A stretch of DNA of 42,448 nucleotides, taken from the NCBI GenBank assembly GCA_017882825.1, contig JADGOS010000003.1, positions 1 to 42,448 on the forward strand, read 5' to 3'. The stretch comes from Demequinaceae bacterium (GTDB lineage Bacteria; Actinomycetota; Actinomycetes; Actinomycetales; Demequinaceae). Position 1 is the first letter of the stretch. Each line of letters begins with the position of its first letter. Below the pieces are notes generated by a model. It worked only from the letters and a program-made list of their open reading frames with translations, had not been told where the DNA came from and ran no database searches. The translations under genes were made by a program, and so were the position numbers. Below, one piece after another: positions 28,189 through 37,475 of the stretch.

Positions 28189-29319
28189 ATGACCAGCACC
28201 ACTCGAACCCTCAAAGTCGAGGGCCTGCGGAAGCTCGTCGAGGAACTGCGCGCTCGCGGGTTCACCGTGATCGCCCCCACGGTGCGGGACGGAGCGATCG
28301 TCAACGCGCCCATCGAATCCATCGACCAACTTCCTCGCGGCGTGGGGGACCAGCAGGACGCGGCCCACTACCGGCTCACCGAGCGCGCCGACGGTGCGTA
28401 CTTCGGATACGCCGCCGGTGCGCAGTCGATGAAGCCCGTCCTCTTCCCCGCCGAGGAACTCCTGTGGCGCGGCAAGCGCGACGCCGCTGGTGCATTCACC
28501 GTCCAGCCCGCCTCGAACGAGGGCGGGCCCTACGCGCTGCTCGGCGTTCGCGGGTGCGACCTCAAGGCCATCCACATCCATGACGCGGTTCTCACGAGCC
28601 GAGGCTTCTCGGACGCCCACTACGCCGCCCGACGCGCGGGCGCCCTTCTCATCTCCGTCACCTGCGGCTCGCCCGCCGGGACGTGCTTCTGCGCATCGGT
28701 GGGAACCGGGCCCAGGCCATCGGAGGGCTACGACTTGAGCCTCACCGAGGTCATCAAGGGAAGCTCCCACACGTTCGTCGTGGCGGTCGGTACGGAGCGC
28801 GGCGCGGAGATCATGGACGCGCTCGGGGCCTCGACGGCCTCGGAAGCCGAGATGGCCGCCGCCGACGACATCGCGAAGGACGCCGCCCTCAACATGGGTC
28901 GCGAACTCAACACCGACGGCCTCAAGTACCTGATGTACGCGAACGCCGAGAGTTCGCACTGGGACGACGTCGCGTCGCGGTGCCTCTCCTGCACCAACTG
29001 CACGCTCGTCTGCCCCACCTGCTTCTGCACCTCGGTTGAGGACGTCAGCGACCTGACCGGCCAAGAGGCGTCCCGACACCGGGTCTGGGACTCGTGCTTC
29101 TCCGAGGACTTCTCCTACATCCACGGTGGCAGCGTGCGCGAGAGTCCCCGCTCGCGCTATCGCCAGTGGATCACCCACAAGTTGGCGTCCTGGGAGGACC
29201 AGTTCGGGATGACGGGGTGCGTCGGTTGCGGCCGATGCATCACGTGGTGCCCGGTAGGAATCGACATCACGGCCGAGGCCGCCGCCCTCCGCGGCACCCC
29301 CTCAAAGGCGAGGAAGTAG
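28189..29319 (+). CDS. hydB: Group 3b (sulf)hydrogenase Fe-S subunit, HydB / anaerobic sulfite reductase A-like
   Basis: 376 aa; CxxCxxCxxxCP motifs [16 protein letters not shown] and [26 protein letters not shown]. Confidence 0.87.
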   Translation: MTSTTRTLKVEGLRKLVEELRARGFTVIAPTVRDGAIVNAPIESIDQLPRGVGDQQDAAHYRLTERADGAYFGYAAGAQSMKPVLFPAEELLWRGKRDAAGAFTVQPASNEGGPYALLGVRGCDLKAIHIHDAVLTSRGFSDAHYAARRAGALLISVTCGSPAGTCFCASVGTGPRPSEGYDLSLTEVIKGSSHTFVVAVGTERGAEIMDALGASTASEAEMAAADDIAKDAALNMGRELNTDGLKYLMYANAESSHWDDVASRCLSCTNCTLVCPTCFCTSVEDVSDLTGQEASRHRVWDSCFSEDFSYIHGGSVRESPRSRYRQWITHKLASWEDQFGMTGCVGCGRCITWCPVGIDITAEAAALRGTPSKARK

Positions 29320-29329
29320 GAGAACGCTC

Positions 29330-29803
29330 ATGGGCACCATCACGGAAATCAAGGACTACATGCCGGAGCACCCGTTCTTCAAGGGGCTCGACCCCGATCT
29401 GATCGAGTTCCTCGCCGGGTGCGCGCGCAACGTTCACTTCAAGGAAGGCGAGATCCTCTTCAGGGAGGGTGACAAGGCGGACACGTTCTACGTCATCCGC
29501 AAGGGGCGCGTCGCGATCCAAGTACACAACCCGGCCGGCGGAGGCATGATCTTCGACACGGCCGACGCTGGCGACGTCGTCGGTTGGACGTGGCTCGTGC
29601 CGCCGTACAAGTGGGTCTTCGACGCCTCCGCGTCCGAGGAAACGAGCGCCGTCGCCTTCGACGGCGAGTGCCTCCGCGGAAAGTGCGAAGCGGACCCGGC
29701 GGTGGGATACGCGCTCATGAATCGGGTCATGCTCGTGATGTACGACCGGCTCCAGGCGGCGCGGATGCGTCTTCTGGACTTGTACGGGACGGTGGGTAGC
29801 TGA
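29330..29803 (+). CDS. Cyclic-nucleotide-binding-domain protein, no DNA-binding domain
   Basis: 157 aa; FKEGEILFREGDKADTFYVIRKGRVAIQV cNMP-binding fold; no HTH after the dimer helix. Confidence 0.85.
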   Translation: MGTITEIKDYMPEHPFFKGLDPDLIEFLAGCARNVHFKEGEILFREGDKADTFYVIRKGRVAIQVHNPAGGGMIFDTADAGDVVGWTWLVPPYKWVFDASASEETSAVAFDGECLRGKCEADPAVGYALMNRVMLVMYDRLQAARMRLLDLYGTVGS

Positions 29804-29804
29804 G

Positions 29805-30662
29805 GTGACGTCGACGGTTTCCAGGAGCGGCGCCGTCGCGGCCGACCCGATGGTGCCGCGGACCTTCACCCTGCTCTCAACCCATGCGGACACGCGCGAC
29901 ACCTTCACGCTTGAACTGGAGCCGACCGACGGCGTGCGGCTCGAGTTCAGGGCGGGTCAGTTCACCATGCTCAGCGCGTTCGGCATCGGCGAGGTTCCCA
30001 TCTCCATCAGCGGGAGCCCCATCGAGGACGGTCCGCTGATCCACACGATCCGTAGCGTCGGCGGCGTCTCGAACGCTATCGTGACTTCGGCGCCGGGGAC
30101 CCAGCTCGGCGTGCGCGGCCCGTTCGGAACCAGCTGGGATGTCACCGACGCCAAGGGCGGCGACGTCGTCATCATCACAGGCGGCATCGGACTCGCGCCG
30201 CTCCGACCCGCAATCCTGGAACTTCTCGCCGAGCGCGACCAGTACAATCGCGTCGTGCTCCTCTACGGGGCCCGCACCCCCGAGGACATCCTCTTTGGCG
30301 ACGAGATGCGCAAGTGGGCCGATCGCCTCGGCATGACCGTCGAGGTCACCGTCGACAACGGTCCCCACGGGTGGAAGGGTCGGGTCGGATTCGTGACCCA
30401 GCTCATTTCTCGCGCGAGTTTCGATCCCGCCCAGACCATCGCGCTCGTCTGCGGCCCCGAGGTGATGATGCGCGCCTCGGCAAATGAGTTGCGTCAGCGC
30501 GGCGTCCCTGCGGGGAAGATCCGCCTTTCGATGGAGCGGAACATGAAGTGCGGCATCGGTCTATGCGGACACTGCCAACTTCGCGAGCACTTCATTTGCG
30601 CGGATGGCCCCATCCTCACCTACGAGGTCCTCGCCCCCCTGATGCAGAAGTGGGAGCTCTGA
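29805..30662 (+). CDS. hydG: FAD/NAD(P)-binding hydrogenase subunit (HydG type)
   Basis: GTG 29805; [61 protein letters not shown] [2Fe-2S]. Confidence 0.9.
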   Translation: MTSTVSRSGAVAADPMVPRTFTLLSTHADTRDTFTLELEPTDGVRLEFRAGQFTMLSAFGIGEVPISISGSPIEDGPLIHTIRSVGGVSNAIVTSAPGTQLGVRGPFGTSWDVTDAKGGDVVIITGGIGLAPLRPAILELLAERDQYNRVVLLYGARTPEDILFGDEMRKWADRLGMTVEVTVDNGPHGWKGRVGFVTQLISRASFDPAQTIALVCGPEVMMRASANELRQRGVPAGKIRLSMERNMKCGIGLCGHCQLREHFICADGPILTYEVLAPLMQKWEL

Positions 30663-30663
30663 C

Positions 30664-31476
30664 ATGCCCGACGCACCCCTTCCCAAACTCGCGGTCTGGA
30701 AGTTCTCGTCGTGCGACGGCTGCCAGTTGTCGCTCCTGAACTGCGAGGACGAACTCCTGTCGATCGTCGGGGCCGTCCACATCGCGTACTTCCCCGAGGC
30801 GACGCGGGCGGTCGTCGAGGGTCCGTACGACATCTCGCTCGTCGAGGGTTCGGTCACCACGCCGGAGGACGCCGAGCGCATCCACGAGATCCGCGCGGAG
30901 TCCAAGCTCGTGGTGACCATCGGAGCGTGCGCGACGGCGGGCGGCATCCAGGCGCTCCGCAACTGGGGCGACATCGAGCAGTACCGATCGATCGTCTACG
31001 CGCACCCCGAGTACCTCTCGACCCTGGCAACGTCGACCGCGATCGGTGACCACATCAACGTCGACTTCGAGCTGCGCGGCTGCCCCATCGACAAGTACCA
31101 GTTGATCGAGGTGCTTGCCTCCCACCTCCAGGGCCGCAGGCCCCGCATCCCCACCTACTCCGTGTGCGTGGAATGCAAGCGCAAGGGCAACATCTGCGTC
31201 CCGGTCGCGAACGGGACGCCGTGCCTCGGACCCGTCACGCAGGCCGGGTGCGGCGCGCTGTGCCCGTCGTTCGCGCGGGGGTGCTACGGGTGCTTCGGCC
31301 CGCAGGACAGCCCGAACGCGCCCGCGCTCTCCGACCAGTTGATCGAACTCGGCATGACCAATGACGATGTCATTCGCGTCTACCGGACGTTCAACGCCGA
31401 GGCGGACGCCTTCCGCGCAGAGTCCAACCGCCTCCAGGCGTTGCCAGGGCCGTCCAAGCAGGGAGCCGCGAAATGA
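30664..31476 (+). CDS. hydD: [NiFe] hydrogenase small subunit (HydD type)
   Basis: 270 aa; [93 protein letters not shown]. Confidence 0.93.
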   Translation: MPDAPLPKLAVWKFSSCDGCQLSLLNCEDELLSIVGAVHIAYFPEATRAVVEGPYDISLVEGSVTTPEDAERIHEIRAESKLVVTIGACATAGGIQALRNWGDIEQYRSIVYAHPEYLSTLATSTAIGDHINVDFELRGCPIDKYQLIEVLASHLQGRRPRIPTYSVCVECKRKGNICVPVANGTPCLGPVTQAGCGALCPSFARGCYGCFGPQDSPNAPALSDQLIELGMTNDDVIRVYRTFNAEADAFRAESNRLQALPGPSKQGAAK

Positions 31477-32777
31477 CGCACCAACTCAAGGATGGCAGCC
31501 AGGTCCTCCAGGTAGGCATGCTCGCCCGCGTCGAGGGCGAGGGCGGCATGCACATCGAGATCAAGGACGGCGTGGTCGAGTCGGTCAAGCTCAACATCTT
31601 TGAACCCCCCCGCTTCTACGAGGCGTTCCTGCGCGGGCGCAAGTACACCGAGCCGCCGGACATCACGGCGCGCATTTGCGGGATCTGTCCCGTCGCGTAC
31701 CAGTCGGCGTCGACCGAGGCGATCGAGGCCATCGCTGGCGCCGTCACGACGCCGGAGATCCAGGCGATGCGTCGCCTCCTGTATTGCGGGGAGTGGATCG
31801 AAAGCCACTCGCTCCACATCTTCATGCTTCACGCCCCGGACTTCCTCGGCTACGACAGCGTCATCGAGATGGCCGCCGACTACGGCCCCGTCGTCGAGAT
31901 GGCGCTGCGGCTGAAGAAGGCGGGCAACGACCTCATGGAGCTCGTCGGCGGGCGCGCGATCCATCCGGTGAACGTCAAGGTGGGCGGGTTCTACCGCATG
32001 CCCACCAAGGCCCAGATGCTCGCGCTCCGCCCCGCCCTGGAGCGCGGGCTCGAGGAAGCGTTCGAGACGGTCAAGCTGGTCTCGACCTTCGACTTCCCCG
32101 ACATGGAGCAACCATACGAGTACGTCGCGCTTCGTCACCCGGACTACTACGCGATCGAGCGCGGGACGGTCGTGTCGACCTCGGGCGTCACCTTCCCAGT
32201 CAGCGAATTCCCCAAGCACATCAAGGAATTCCACGTGGAGCACTCGAACGCGCTCCACGCGAAGTTCGACGACACGATGTACATGGTCGGGCCGCTCGCG
32301 CGCTACACGCTGAACTTCCACCAGTTGAGTGATCGTTGCAAGGAGGCCGCACTCGCGGCGGGCCTGGGCGAGACGTGCCGCAACCAGTTCAAGTCCATTA
32401 TCGTTCGCGCGGTCGAACTCGCCTACGCCTTCGAGGAGGCGTTGCGCATCATCGACGGATGGAAGGACGGTGCGGCGCCCTCCGTGCCGGTTGGCCCCGC
32501 GAAGGGCGAGGGGATGGGGGCGTCCGAGGCGCCGCGCGGAATCATCTTCCACCGATACGTCACGGACGAGAACGGCATCATCGAGGACGCCCAAATCGTC
32601 CCTCCAACGTCCCAGAACCAGCCGAGCATCGAGCTCGACCTCAAGACGGCAGCCCAGAAGTGGGTGGACATGGACGACCACGCCCTTACCCACCTGTGCG
32701 AGCACGCGATCCGCAACTACGACCCGTGCATCTCGTGCGCGACCCACTTCCTCGATCTCAGGATCAAGAGGTCATGA
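31473..32777 (+). CDS. hydA: [NiFe] hydrogenase large subunit (HydA type)
   Basis: 434 aa; [30 protein letters not shown]-terminal [18 protein letters not shown]. Confidence 0.96.
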   Translation: MTHQLKDGSQVLQVGMLARVEGEGGMHIEIKDGVVESVKLNIFEPPRFYEAFLRGRKYTEPPDITARICGICPVAYQSASTEAIEAIAGAVTTPEIQAMRRLLYCGEWIESHSLHIFMLHAPDFLGYDSVIEMAADYGPVVEMALRLKKAGNDLMELVGGRAIHPVNVKVGGFYRMPTKAQMLALRPALERGLEEAFETVKLVSTFDFPDMEQPYEYVALRHPDYYAIERGTVVSTSGVTFPVSEFPKHIKEFHVEHSNALHAKFDDTMYMVGPLARYTLNFHQLSDRCKEAALAAGLGETCRNQFKSIIVRAVELAYAFEEALRIIDGWKDGAAPSVPVGPAKGEGMGASEAPRGIIFHRYVTDENGIIEDAQIVPPTSQNQPSIELDLKTAAQKWVDMDDHALTHLCEHAIRNYDPCISCATHFLDLRIKRS

Positions 32778-33280
32778 CCGACCAGGCCGCGCCGCGCGGC
32801 GGGCCGCTCGTGGTCGGCCTCGGTAGTCCCGACCAGGGCGACGACGCCGTCGGACTCGAGATCGCCCGGGCCGTCGAGGCCCTGGGCCTTCCGGGAGTGT
32901 GCACGGCAATTCACGAGGATCCGACCGCCCTCCTGCACCTGTGGGAAGGGTTCGACGTCGTGGTCGTCGTCGACGCCGTCATGACGGGGAGGCCCCCGGG
33001 CGCCATCACGGTGATCGAGGTTGGCGCCGGAAAGGCGCAACTCCCGCCCGAGGCGTGGGCCGCGACCGGTCGCGGCGGGACTCACGCCTTCGGGCTCGCG
33101 ACGGCCGTCGAGCTCGCGCGCGTCCTTGGGCGGCTTCCGCGACGCGTCACGGTCGTGGGGATCGAGGCCGCCTCCTTTGCTCAGGGCACGGCGCTGAGCC
33201 CGGAGGTCGCCGCCTCCGTCGACGACGCCGTGGCGATCGTCGGGGCGGTCGCGCGGGACAGAGTGAGGAGTGTCGCCTGA
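32774..33280 (+). CDS. Hydrogenase maturation protease
   Basis: 168 aa from ATG 32774; VVGLGSPDQGDDAVGLEIARAVE, VVVVDAVMTGRPPGAI, GTHAFGLATAVELARVLG. Confidence 0.92.
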   Translation: MTDQAAPRGGPLVVGLGSPDQGDDAVGLEIARAVEALGLPGVCTAIHEDPTALLHLWEGFDVVVVVDAVMTGRPPGAITVIEVGAGKAQLPPEAWAATGRGGTHAFGLATAVELARVLGRLPRRVTVVGIEAASFAQGTALSPEVAASVDDAVAIVGAVARDRVRSVA

Positions 33281-33516
33281 TGTGCCTCGGCGAGATCTGT
33301 GAGGTCACCGAGATTCGCCCCGGGGGCCGCGCGCTGGTCCGGGGAGACCGGCGCGAGCAAGAGGTGCTCCTCATGACGATCAGCGGCAACGTGGCGCCGG
33401 GAGACTGGCTGGTGTGTCACTCCGGTTTCGCCCTCGATCGCGTCTCTGCGGATGAGGCGCGCGAGGCGCTCGCGATTCGTTCCACCCCATCAACCCAGAC
33501 GGAGGTCTCACCATGA
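33280..33516 (+). CDS. hypC: HypC/HupF-type hydrogenase maturation chaperone
   Basis: 78 aa from ATG 33280 (TGATG overlap): MCLGEICEVTEI...GDWLVCHSGFALDRVSADEA. Confidence 0.88.
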   Translation: MCLGEICEVTEIRPGGRALVRGDRREQEVLLMTISGNVAPGDWLVCHSGFALDRVSADEAREALAIRSTPSTQTEVSP

Positions 33517-34448
33517 CACATTCCCGCCGAACAGGACTCCTGCTGGCGCTCGCTACGGCGTGCATCAGCGGCGTCTCGATCTTCGTCAACTCCAACGGGG
33601 TGAAGGCCTACGGAAGCGCCGCGGTGTACACCACGGCCAAGAACATCGCGGCCGCGATTATCCTCGGCGCGATCGTCGCCGTCGGGACGCGACACGGGAC
33701 GCGCCTCTCCCGGCCCACGAGCCGCGGCCAGTGGGCGACCCTCGCCGCCGTCGCCGTGATCGGCGGCAGCGTGCCCTTCGTTCTCTTCTTTGAGGGCCTC
33801 GCTCGCGCGACCGCCACGCAGGCGGCATTCCTCCACAAGAGCCTGGTGATCTGGGTGGCGATCCTCGCCGTGGTCGTGCTTCGGGAGAAGTTGTCTTGGG
33901 TCCACTACGCCGCTATCGCGCTCCTGATCGCCGGCCAGATCGGACTCAACGGCGGCCTGGCTGGCCTCCTCGCCGTCTTCACGGATTCGGGCGCGATGAT
34001 GGTGCTCGGCGCGACCCTGCTCTGGTCGGTGGAGGTCATCATCTCCAAGCGGGTGCTCGCCGACGTCACCCCCTGGACGCTGTCCATCGCGCGCATGGGT
34101 GGTGGCGCCGTGGTGCTCGTGGCGTGGTCGGCCATCACCGGGACGATCGGGAAGATCGTGCCCTCCTCGTCGTCGCAGTGGGGCTGGGTGGCCGTCACCG
34201 GCGTCCTCCTCGCGGCGTACGTGGCGACCTGGCATAACGCGCTCGCCCGCGCTCAGGCCGTCGACGTGACCGCCGTTCTCGTCGCGGGCGCACTCATCAC
34301 CGCCCTCCTTTCGGGAGCCTTCAAGGGGGTGAGCCTTGCGCCGAATCTTCCGTGGAATGGCCTGATTCTCGCCGGCACCGTGATGCTCGCGGTGCAGATG
34401 TGGCGCGCGCGTCCCGCGCCGCGGCTGACCGCGGGGTGTTCTGCGTAG
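33513..34448 (+). CDS. EamA/DMT-family transporter
   Basis: 311 aa, ~10 TM; ATG overlaps the hypC stop (ATGA). Confidence 0.85.
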   Translation: MTHSRRTGLLLALATACISGVSIFVNSNGVKAYGSAAVYTTAKNIAAAIILGAIVAVGTRHGTRLSRPTSRGQWATLAAVAVIGGSVPFVLFFEGLARATATQAAFLHKSLVIWVAILAVVVLREKLSWVHYAAIALLIAGQIGLNGGLAGLLAVFTDSGAMMVLGATLLWSVEVIISKRVLADVTPWTLSIARMGGGAVVLVAWSAITGTIGKIVPSSSSQWGWVAVTGVLLAAYVATWHNALARAQAVDVTAVLVAGALITALLSGAFKGVSLAPNLPWNGLILAGTVMLAVQMWRARPAPRLTAGCSA

Positions 34449-34457
34449 GGCGGGGTC

Positions 34458-35219
34458 ATGGTCGACGGAGTCCTCCTCTTCAGCAGGTACGCGTACCCAC
34501 CGAACGAACTTGGCTATTGCGGGCCCGACCGGCCGCAGCAGTTGCTCGAGCAGGTCTCGGCGGGAGCGTCCGACGACGGGCTCCGACAACTGGCGAAGGG
34601 TTTCGAGGGCGCGTGGCCCTACCTCGAGCTCATTGCAGCCTCGGCGGGAATCGCCGATCCGCTCGACGAGCGCGTGGTCGAGGCCTACTGGGTGGGCAAT
34701 CATCTGCTGGACGGCGTGGGCCCGCGACTCATGGGCGACTCGCTCGAGGCGCGCTTCAAGAAGCGGGCGGCCGGATCATGGAATCACCTCGCCGAGGCGG
34801 TGCCCGCCGGCGCCGTTCCGCATCACAGCTTCCACGTGTTCGCCGTCTACCCGTGGCTCGGGTTGCTTCGGGAGGGGCGCCTCGACGAGCCGCTCCGGGT
34901 CCTCGATCGCTGCAGGATTAGATGGGGGCAGGTCGTGGAGGTCGTCGGCGAGGAGGCCCTCGTTCGTTCGCGGCGCCTCGAGTGGGACGGGCGGAAGCTC
35001 ACCCTCGGCGAATCCTGCGTCGAGCGCGTCCTCGTGGGCCTCGACGGTCTCGGCCTCGCCGGAAACCTCGTGCCGGGCGACTGGTGCTCGCTCCACTGGG
35101 ACTGGGTGTGCGAGCGTCTCGTCGAACGTCGCCTCAAGGCGTTGCGCGACTACACGCTCCGGCAACTGGCGATGGTCAACGGGCTGTCCCACCCCGCGCC
35201 CTCGTCGGTCCTGTCGTAG
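34458..35219 (+). CDS. Uncharacterised protein resembling DUF6390
   Basis: 253 aa; SRYAYPPNELGYCGPDR, EAYWVGNHLL, PHHSFHVFAVYPWLGLLREG, PLRVLDRCRIRWGQV; family recognition from memory. Confidence 0.65.
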   Translation: MVDGVLLFSRYAYPPNELGYCGPDRPQQLLEQVSAGASDDGLRQLAKGFEGAWPYLELIAASAGIADPLDERVVEAYWVGNHLLDGVGPRLMGDSLEARFKKRAAGSWNHLAEAVPAGAVPHHSFHVFAVYPWLGLLREGRLDEPLRVLDRCRIRWGQVVEVVGEEALVRSRRLEWDGRKLTLGESCVERVLVGLDGLGLAGNLVPGDWCSLHWDWVCERLVERRLKALRDYTLRQLAMVNGLSHPAPSSVLS

Positions 35220-35240
35220 GGTGCTCCCGCCGCGGAAAGA

Positions 35241-35274
35241 CGTCAGCCCGGCGCGGGGGGGCGCCGGGCTGACG
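35241..35274. terminator. Strong 14-bp perfect stem-loop terminator between convergent operons
   Basis: CGTCAGCCCGGCGC-GGGGGG-GCGCCGGGCTGACG. Confidence 0.75.
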
Positions 35275-35344
35275 GTACGGGCGGCGTCTAGCGCTGCGCC
35301 CGCCCGCAAGGCGGGATGGGGGGATGCCCTGCGGGAGTCTTGAG

Positions 35345-35869
35345 CTAGATGAACAGGACCTGAGCCCCGTCCGTCATTTCGATGAAATCGGCGGCCGTGA
35401 TGATTCCTTCCACGTCCTCGCGAAGATCCTTCATCGTGAGCTTGTTCATGTCGGCGCTCATCTTGCAGCCCCACAGGTGGCCGCCCGATGCGCTGATCTG
35501 ATCAAGGAAGTCGGGGACCTCGGGCACCTGAAGCTTGTTGATCTCGTGCTGGAGGTACCACGTCGCGAACGGTTGCATCCCGGGAATCCACGCGAGCCAC
35601 TGGGGCATGCGGATCCCTCCGATCGGCAGGTGCATCGCGAAGTTCCCGACGGGGCTGAACTTCAGCTTCTTCTGACGCTTCTTGTGGATCATGTCGAAGC
35701 CCCAGAAGGTGAAGAACAAGTGAACCTCCACGCCCTCGCCGAGAGCGGCGTTGCCAAGGATGAGGCCCGGGTACGCCATGTCGAGGTTGCCCTTGGAGCA
35801 GATGATCGCCATCTTGCGGCCCGTGGACTCGCTTCCGAAGTTCGGGACGATGGGCTGGGTGTTGGCCAT
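35345..35869 (-). CDS. DsrE/DsrF-like family protein (DsrE2-like)
   Basis: 174 aa; KMAIICSKGNLDMAYPGLILGNAALGEGVEVHLFFTFWG...GGHLWGCKMSADM. Confidence 0.87.
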   Translation of the reverse strand: MANTQPIVPNFGSESTGRKMAIICSKGNLDMAYPGLILGNAALGEGVEVHLFFTFWGFDMIHKKRQKKLKFSPVGNFAMHLPIGGIRMPQWLAWIPGMQPFATWYLQHEINKLQVPEVPDFLDQISASGGHLWGCKMSADMNKLTMKDLREDVEGIITAADFIEMTDGAQVLFI

Positions 35870-35889
35870 GATTCAGTCCTCTCCGCGTC

Positions 35890-36204
35890 CTAGACGCAGC
35901 CGGCGGGCTTGGGGAGCCCAGCGATGTATGCCATCTTCTTGGCGGGCTTCGCCGGGAAGAGCTGGAACTGGAGCTTCACGGGGAATCCGCCAACGGCGTC
36001 GACGCGCCGCGTGGTTGCCGTCGTGCCCTGGCTCTTGTAGTCGGTGCGCAGGAACGTGATGACCTTCCAGTGCTCGTCGGTCATCGCGACGCCGATGTTC
36101 TTGGCGAGTTCGGCGCCCAGCTTCTCGTCCCATTCGTCGTACTCGGTGAGGAAGCCCTCGTCGTCGACGTGGACCTCGCGTCCGAGCATGTCTTGGGTTG
36201 GCAT
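35890..36204 (-). CDS. DsrC/TusE family sulfur carrier protein, single-Cys
   Basis: 104 aa; DDEGFLTEYDEWDEKLGAELAKNIGVAMTDEHWKVITFLR...YIAGLPKPAGCV. Confidence 0.92.
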   Translation of the reverse strand: MPTQDMLGREVHVDDEGFLTEYDEWDEKLGAELAKNIGVAMTDEHWKVITFLRTDYKSQGTTATTRRVDAVGGFPVKLQFQLFPAKPAKKMAYIAGLPKPAGCV

Positions 36205-36230
36205 GACTCATTCCTTTCTTCGAGCGGCGG

Positions 36231-37475
36231 TTAGTTACCAGCGGGGCGCCGCTTGCCTCGCATGGACATATAGGGGGAGATGGGGATGTAGCGACCGGGG
36301 AGCAGGAGCCACCAGTAGACGAACCGGAAGGCGAGTTTGCCGAGGTGGTTCAGGCGCGTCTCCTTGAGAAGGCGCATGGGGCCAAGGACGGGAATCGGGA
36401 AGGAGCCGGGCAGGGGCTCGACGTCATAGCTGAAGTCAATGAGCAGACCCTTGCCGTGTCCGGACTCGACGAAGCACGTTGCGTGCCCGTCGAACTTGTG
36501 GGTCATCTCCTTGCCGGCGATGAGCTGGAGGAAGTTCTTGGGGAAGAGGTCGAGCTCGTAATGCGCGACGGCGCCAGCCTTGGAGGTGGGGGCGTTCGTC
36601 GCGTCCCCGACGGCGAAGACGTTCGCGAACTTCGTTGACTGGAGCGTCTCCTTGTTGACGCTGACGAAGTTGAGTTCGTCGCCGAGGCCCGAACGGCCGA
36701 TGAAGTCCGCGCCCATGTTGAGCGGGATCGTCACCAGCAGGTCGAACGGGATCTCCCGCTCGTCGTAGGAGAAGATCGCCTTGGCGTCCTCGTCTACTCG
36801 CTCGATGATGTAGTCCGGCTCGACGGTGATCCTCCTCTTGCCGAGCATGTCACCGAGCGCCGCGGCCGCGACGGGCTTGGTGAACGCCCCCGGAAGCGGG
36901 GTCACGTACGTCATCTGGACCTTGTCGCGGATTCCGCGCTTGGTGAAGTACGCCTCGGCGAGGAAGGCAATCTCGAGCGGCGCGACGGGGCACTTGATCG
37001 GCATCTCGGTCACGTGGACCACGACCTTGCCGCCCTCGAACTTCTCGAGTTTGTCGCGGAGCGCGAGCGCGTCGGCGTACGTGTAGAAGGAATGGACGCT
37101 GTCGTGCCAAAGCTTGCCGTCCATCCCGGGCGTCTGGTCGGGACGCGGCGTGGTGCCGGTCGCGATCACGAGGTAGTCGTAGGCGAGGACGGTGCCATCG
37201 GTGAGGACGACGACGTTCTCCGCGGGCTTGACGTCCTGAACGGCCGCCTTGACGAGGTTCACGCCCCTCGGGATGAGTTTCGCGAGCGGCCTGCCAACCT
37301 TCTTTGGCGTGTACATGCCGACTGCGAGGAACAGATATCCGGGCTGGTAGTCGTGGGTGTCGGCCGGGTCGACGACCGTGATCTCCCACTCGGAGCGCGG
37401 AAGCTTCTTCCTGAGCTTGTTGACGGTGATGACTCCGGCCGTGCCGGCACCGATGACGAGCAGCCTGCGCATCAT
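36231..37475 (-). CDS. Sulfide:quinone oxidoreductase-like FAD-dependent oxidoreductase
   Basis: 414 aa; LLVIGAGTAGVITVNKL, DYLVIATGTTPRPDQTPG, MPIKCPVAPLEIAFL, ANVFAVGDATNAPTSKAGAVAH, GHATCFVESGHGKGLLIDFSY. Confidence 0.87.
   Translation of the reverse strand: MMRRLLVIGAGTAGVITVNKLRKKLPRSEWEITVVDPADTHDYQPGYLFLAVGMYTPKKVGRPLAKLIPRGVNLVKAAVQDVKPAENVVVLTDGTVLAYDYLVIATGTTPRPDQTPGMDGKLWHDSVHSFYTYADALALRDKLEKFEGGKVVVHVTEMPIKCPVAPLEIAFLAEAYFTKRGIRDKVQMTYVTPLPGAFTKPVAAAALGDMLGKRRITVEPDYIIERVDEDAKAIFSYDEREIPFDLLVTIPLNMGADFIGRSGLGDELNFVSVNKETLQSTKFANVFAVGDATNAPTSKAGAVAHYELDLFPKNFLQLIAGKEMTHKFDGHATCFVESGHGKGLLIDFSYDVEPLPGSFPIPVLGPMRLLKETRLNHLGKLAFRFVYWWLLLPGRYIPISPYMSMRGKRRPAGN

Noticed and set aside
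31380-32747. 455-aa ORF antisense to the hydrogenase large subunit
   Set aside because: Shadow ORF; the large-subunit motifs are on the plus strand.
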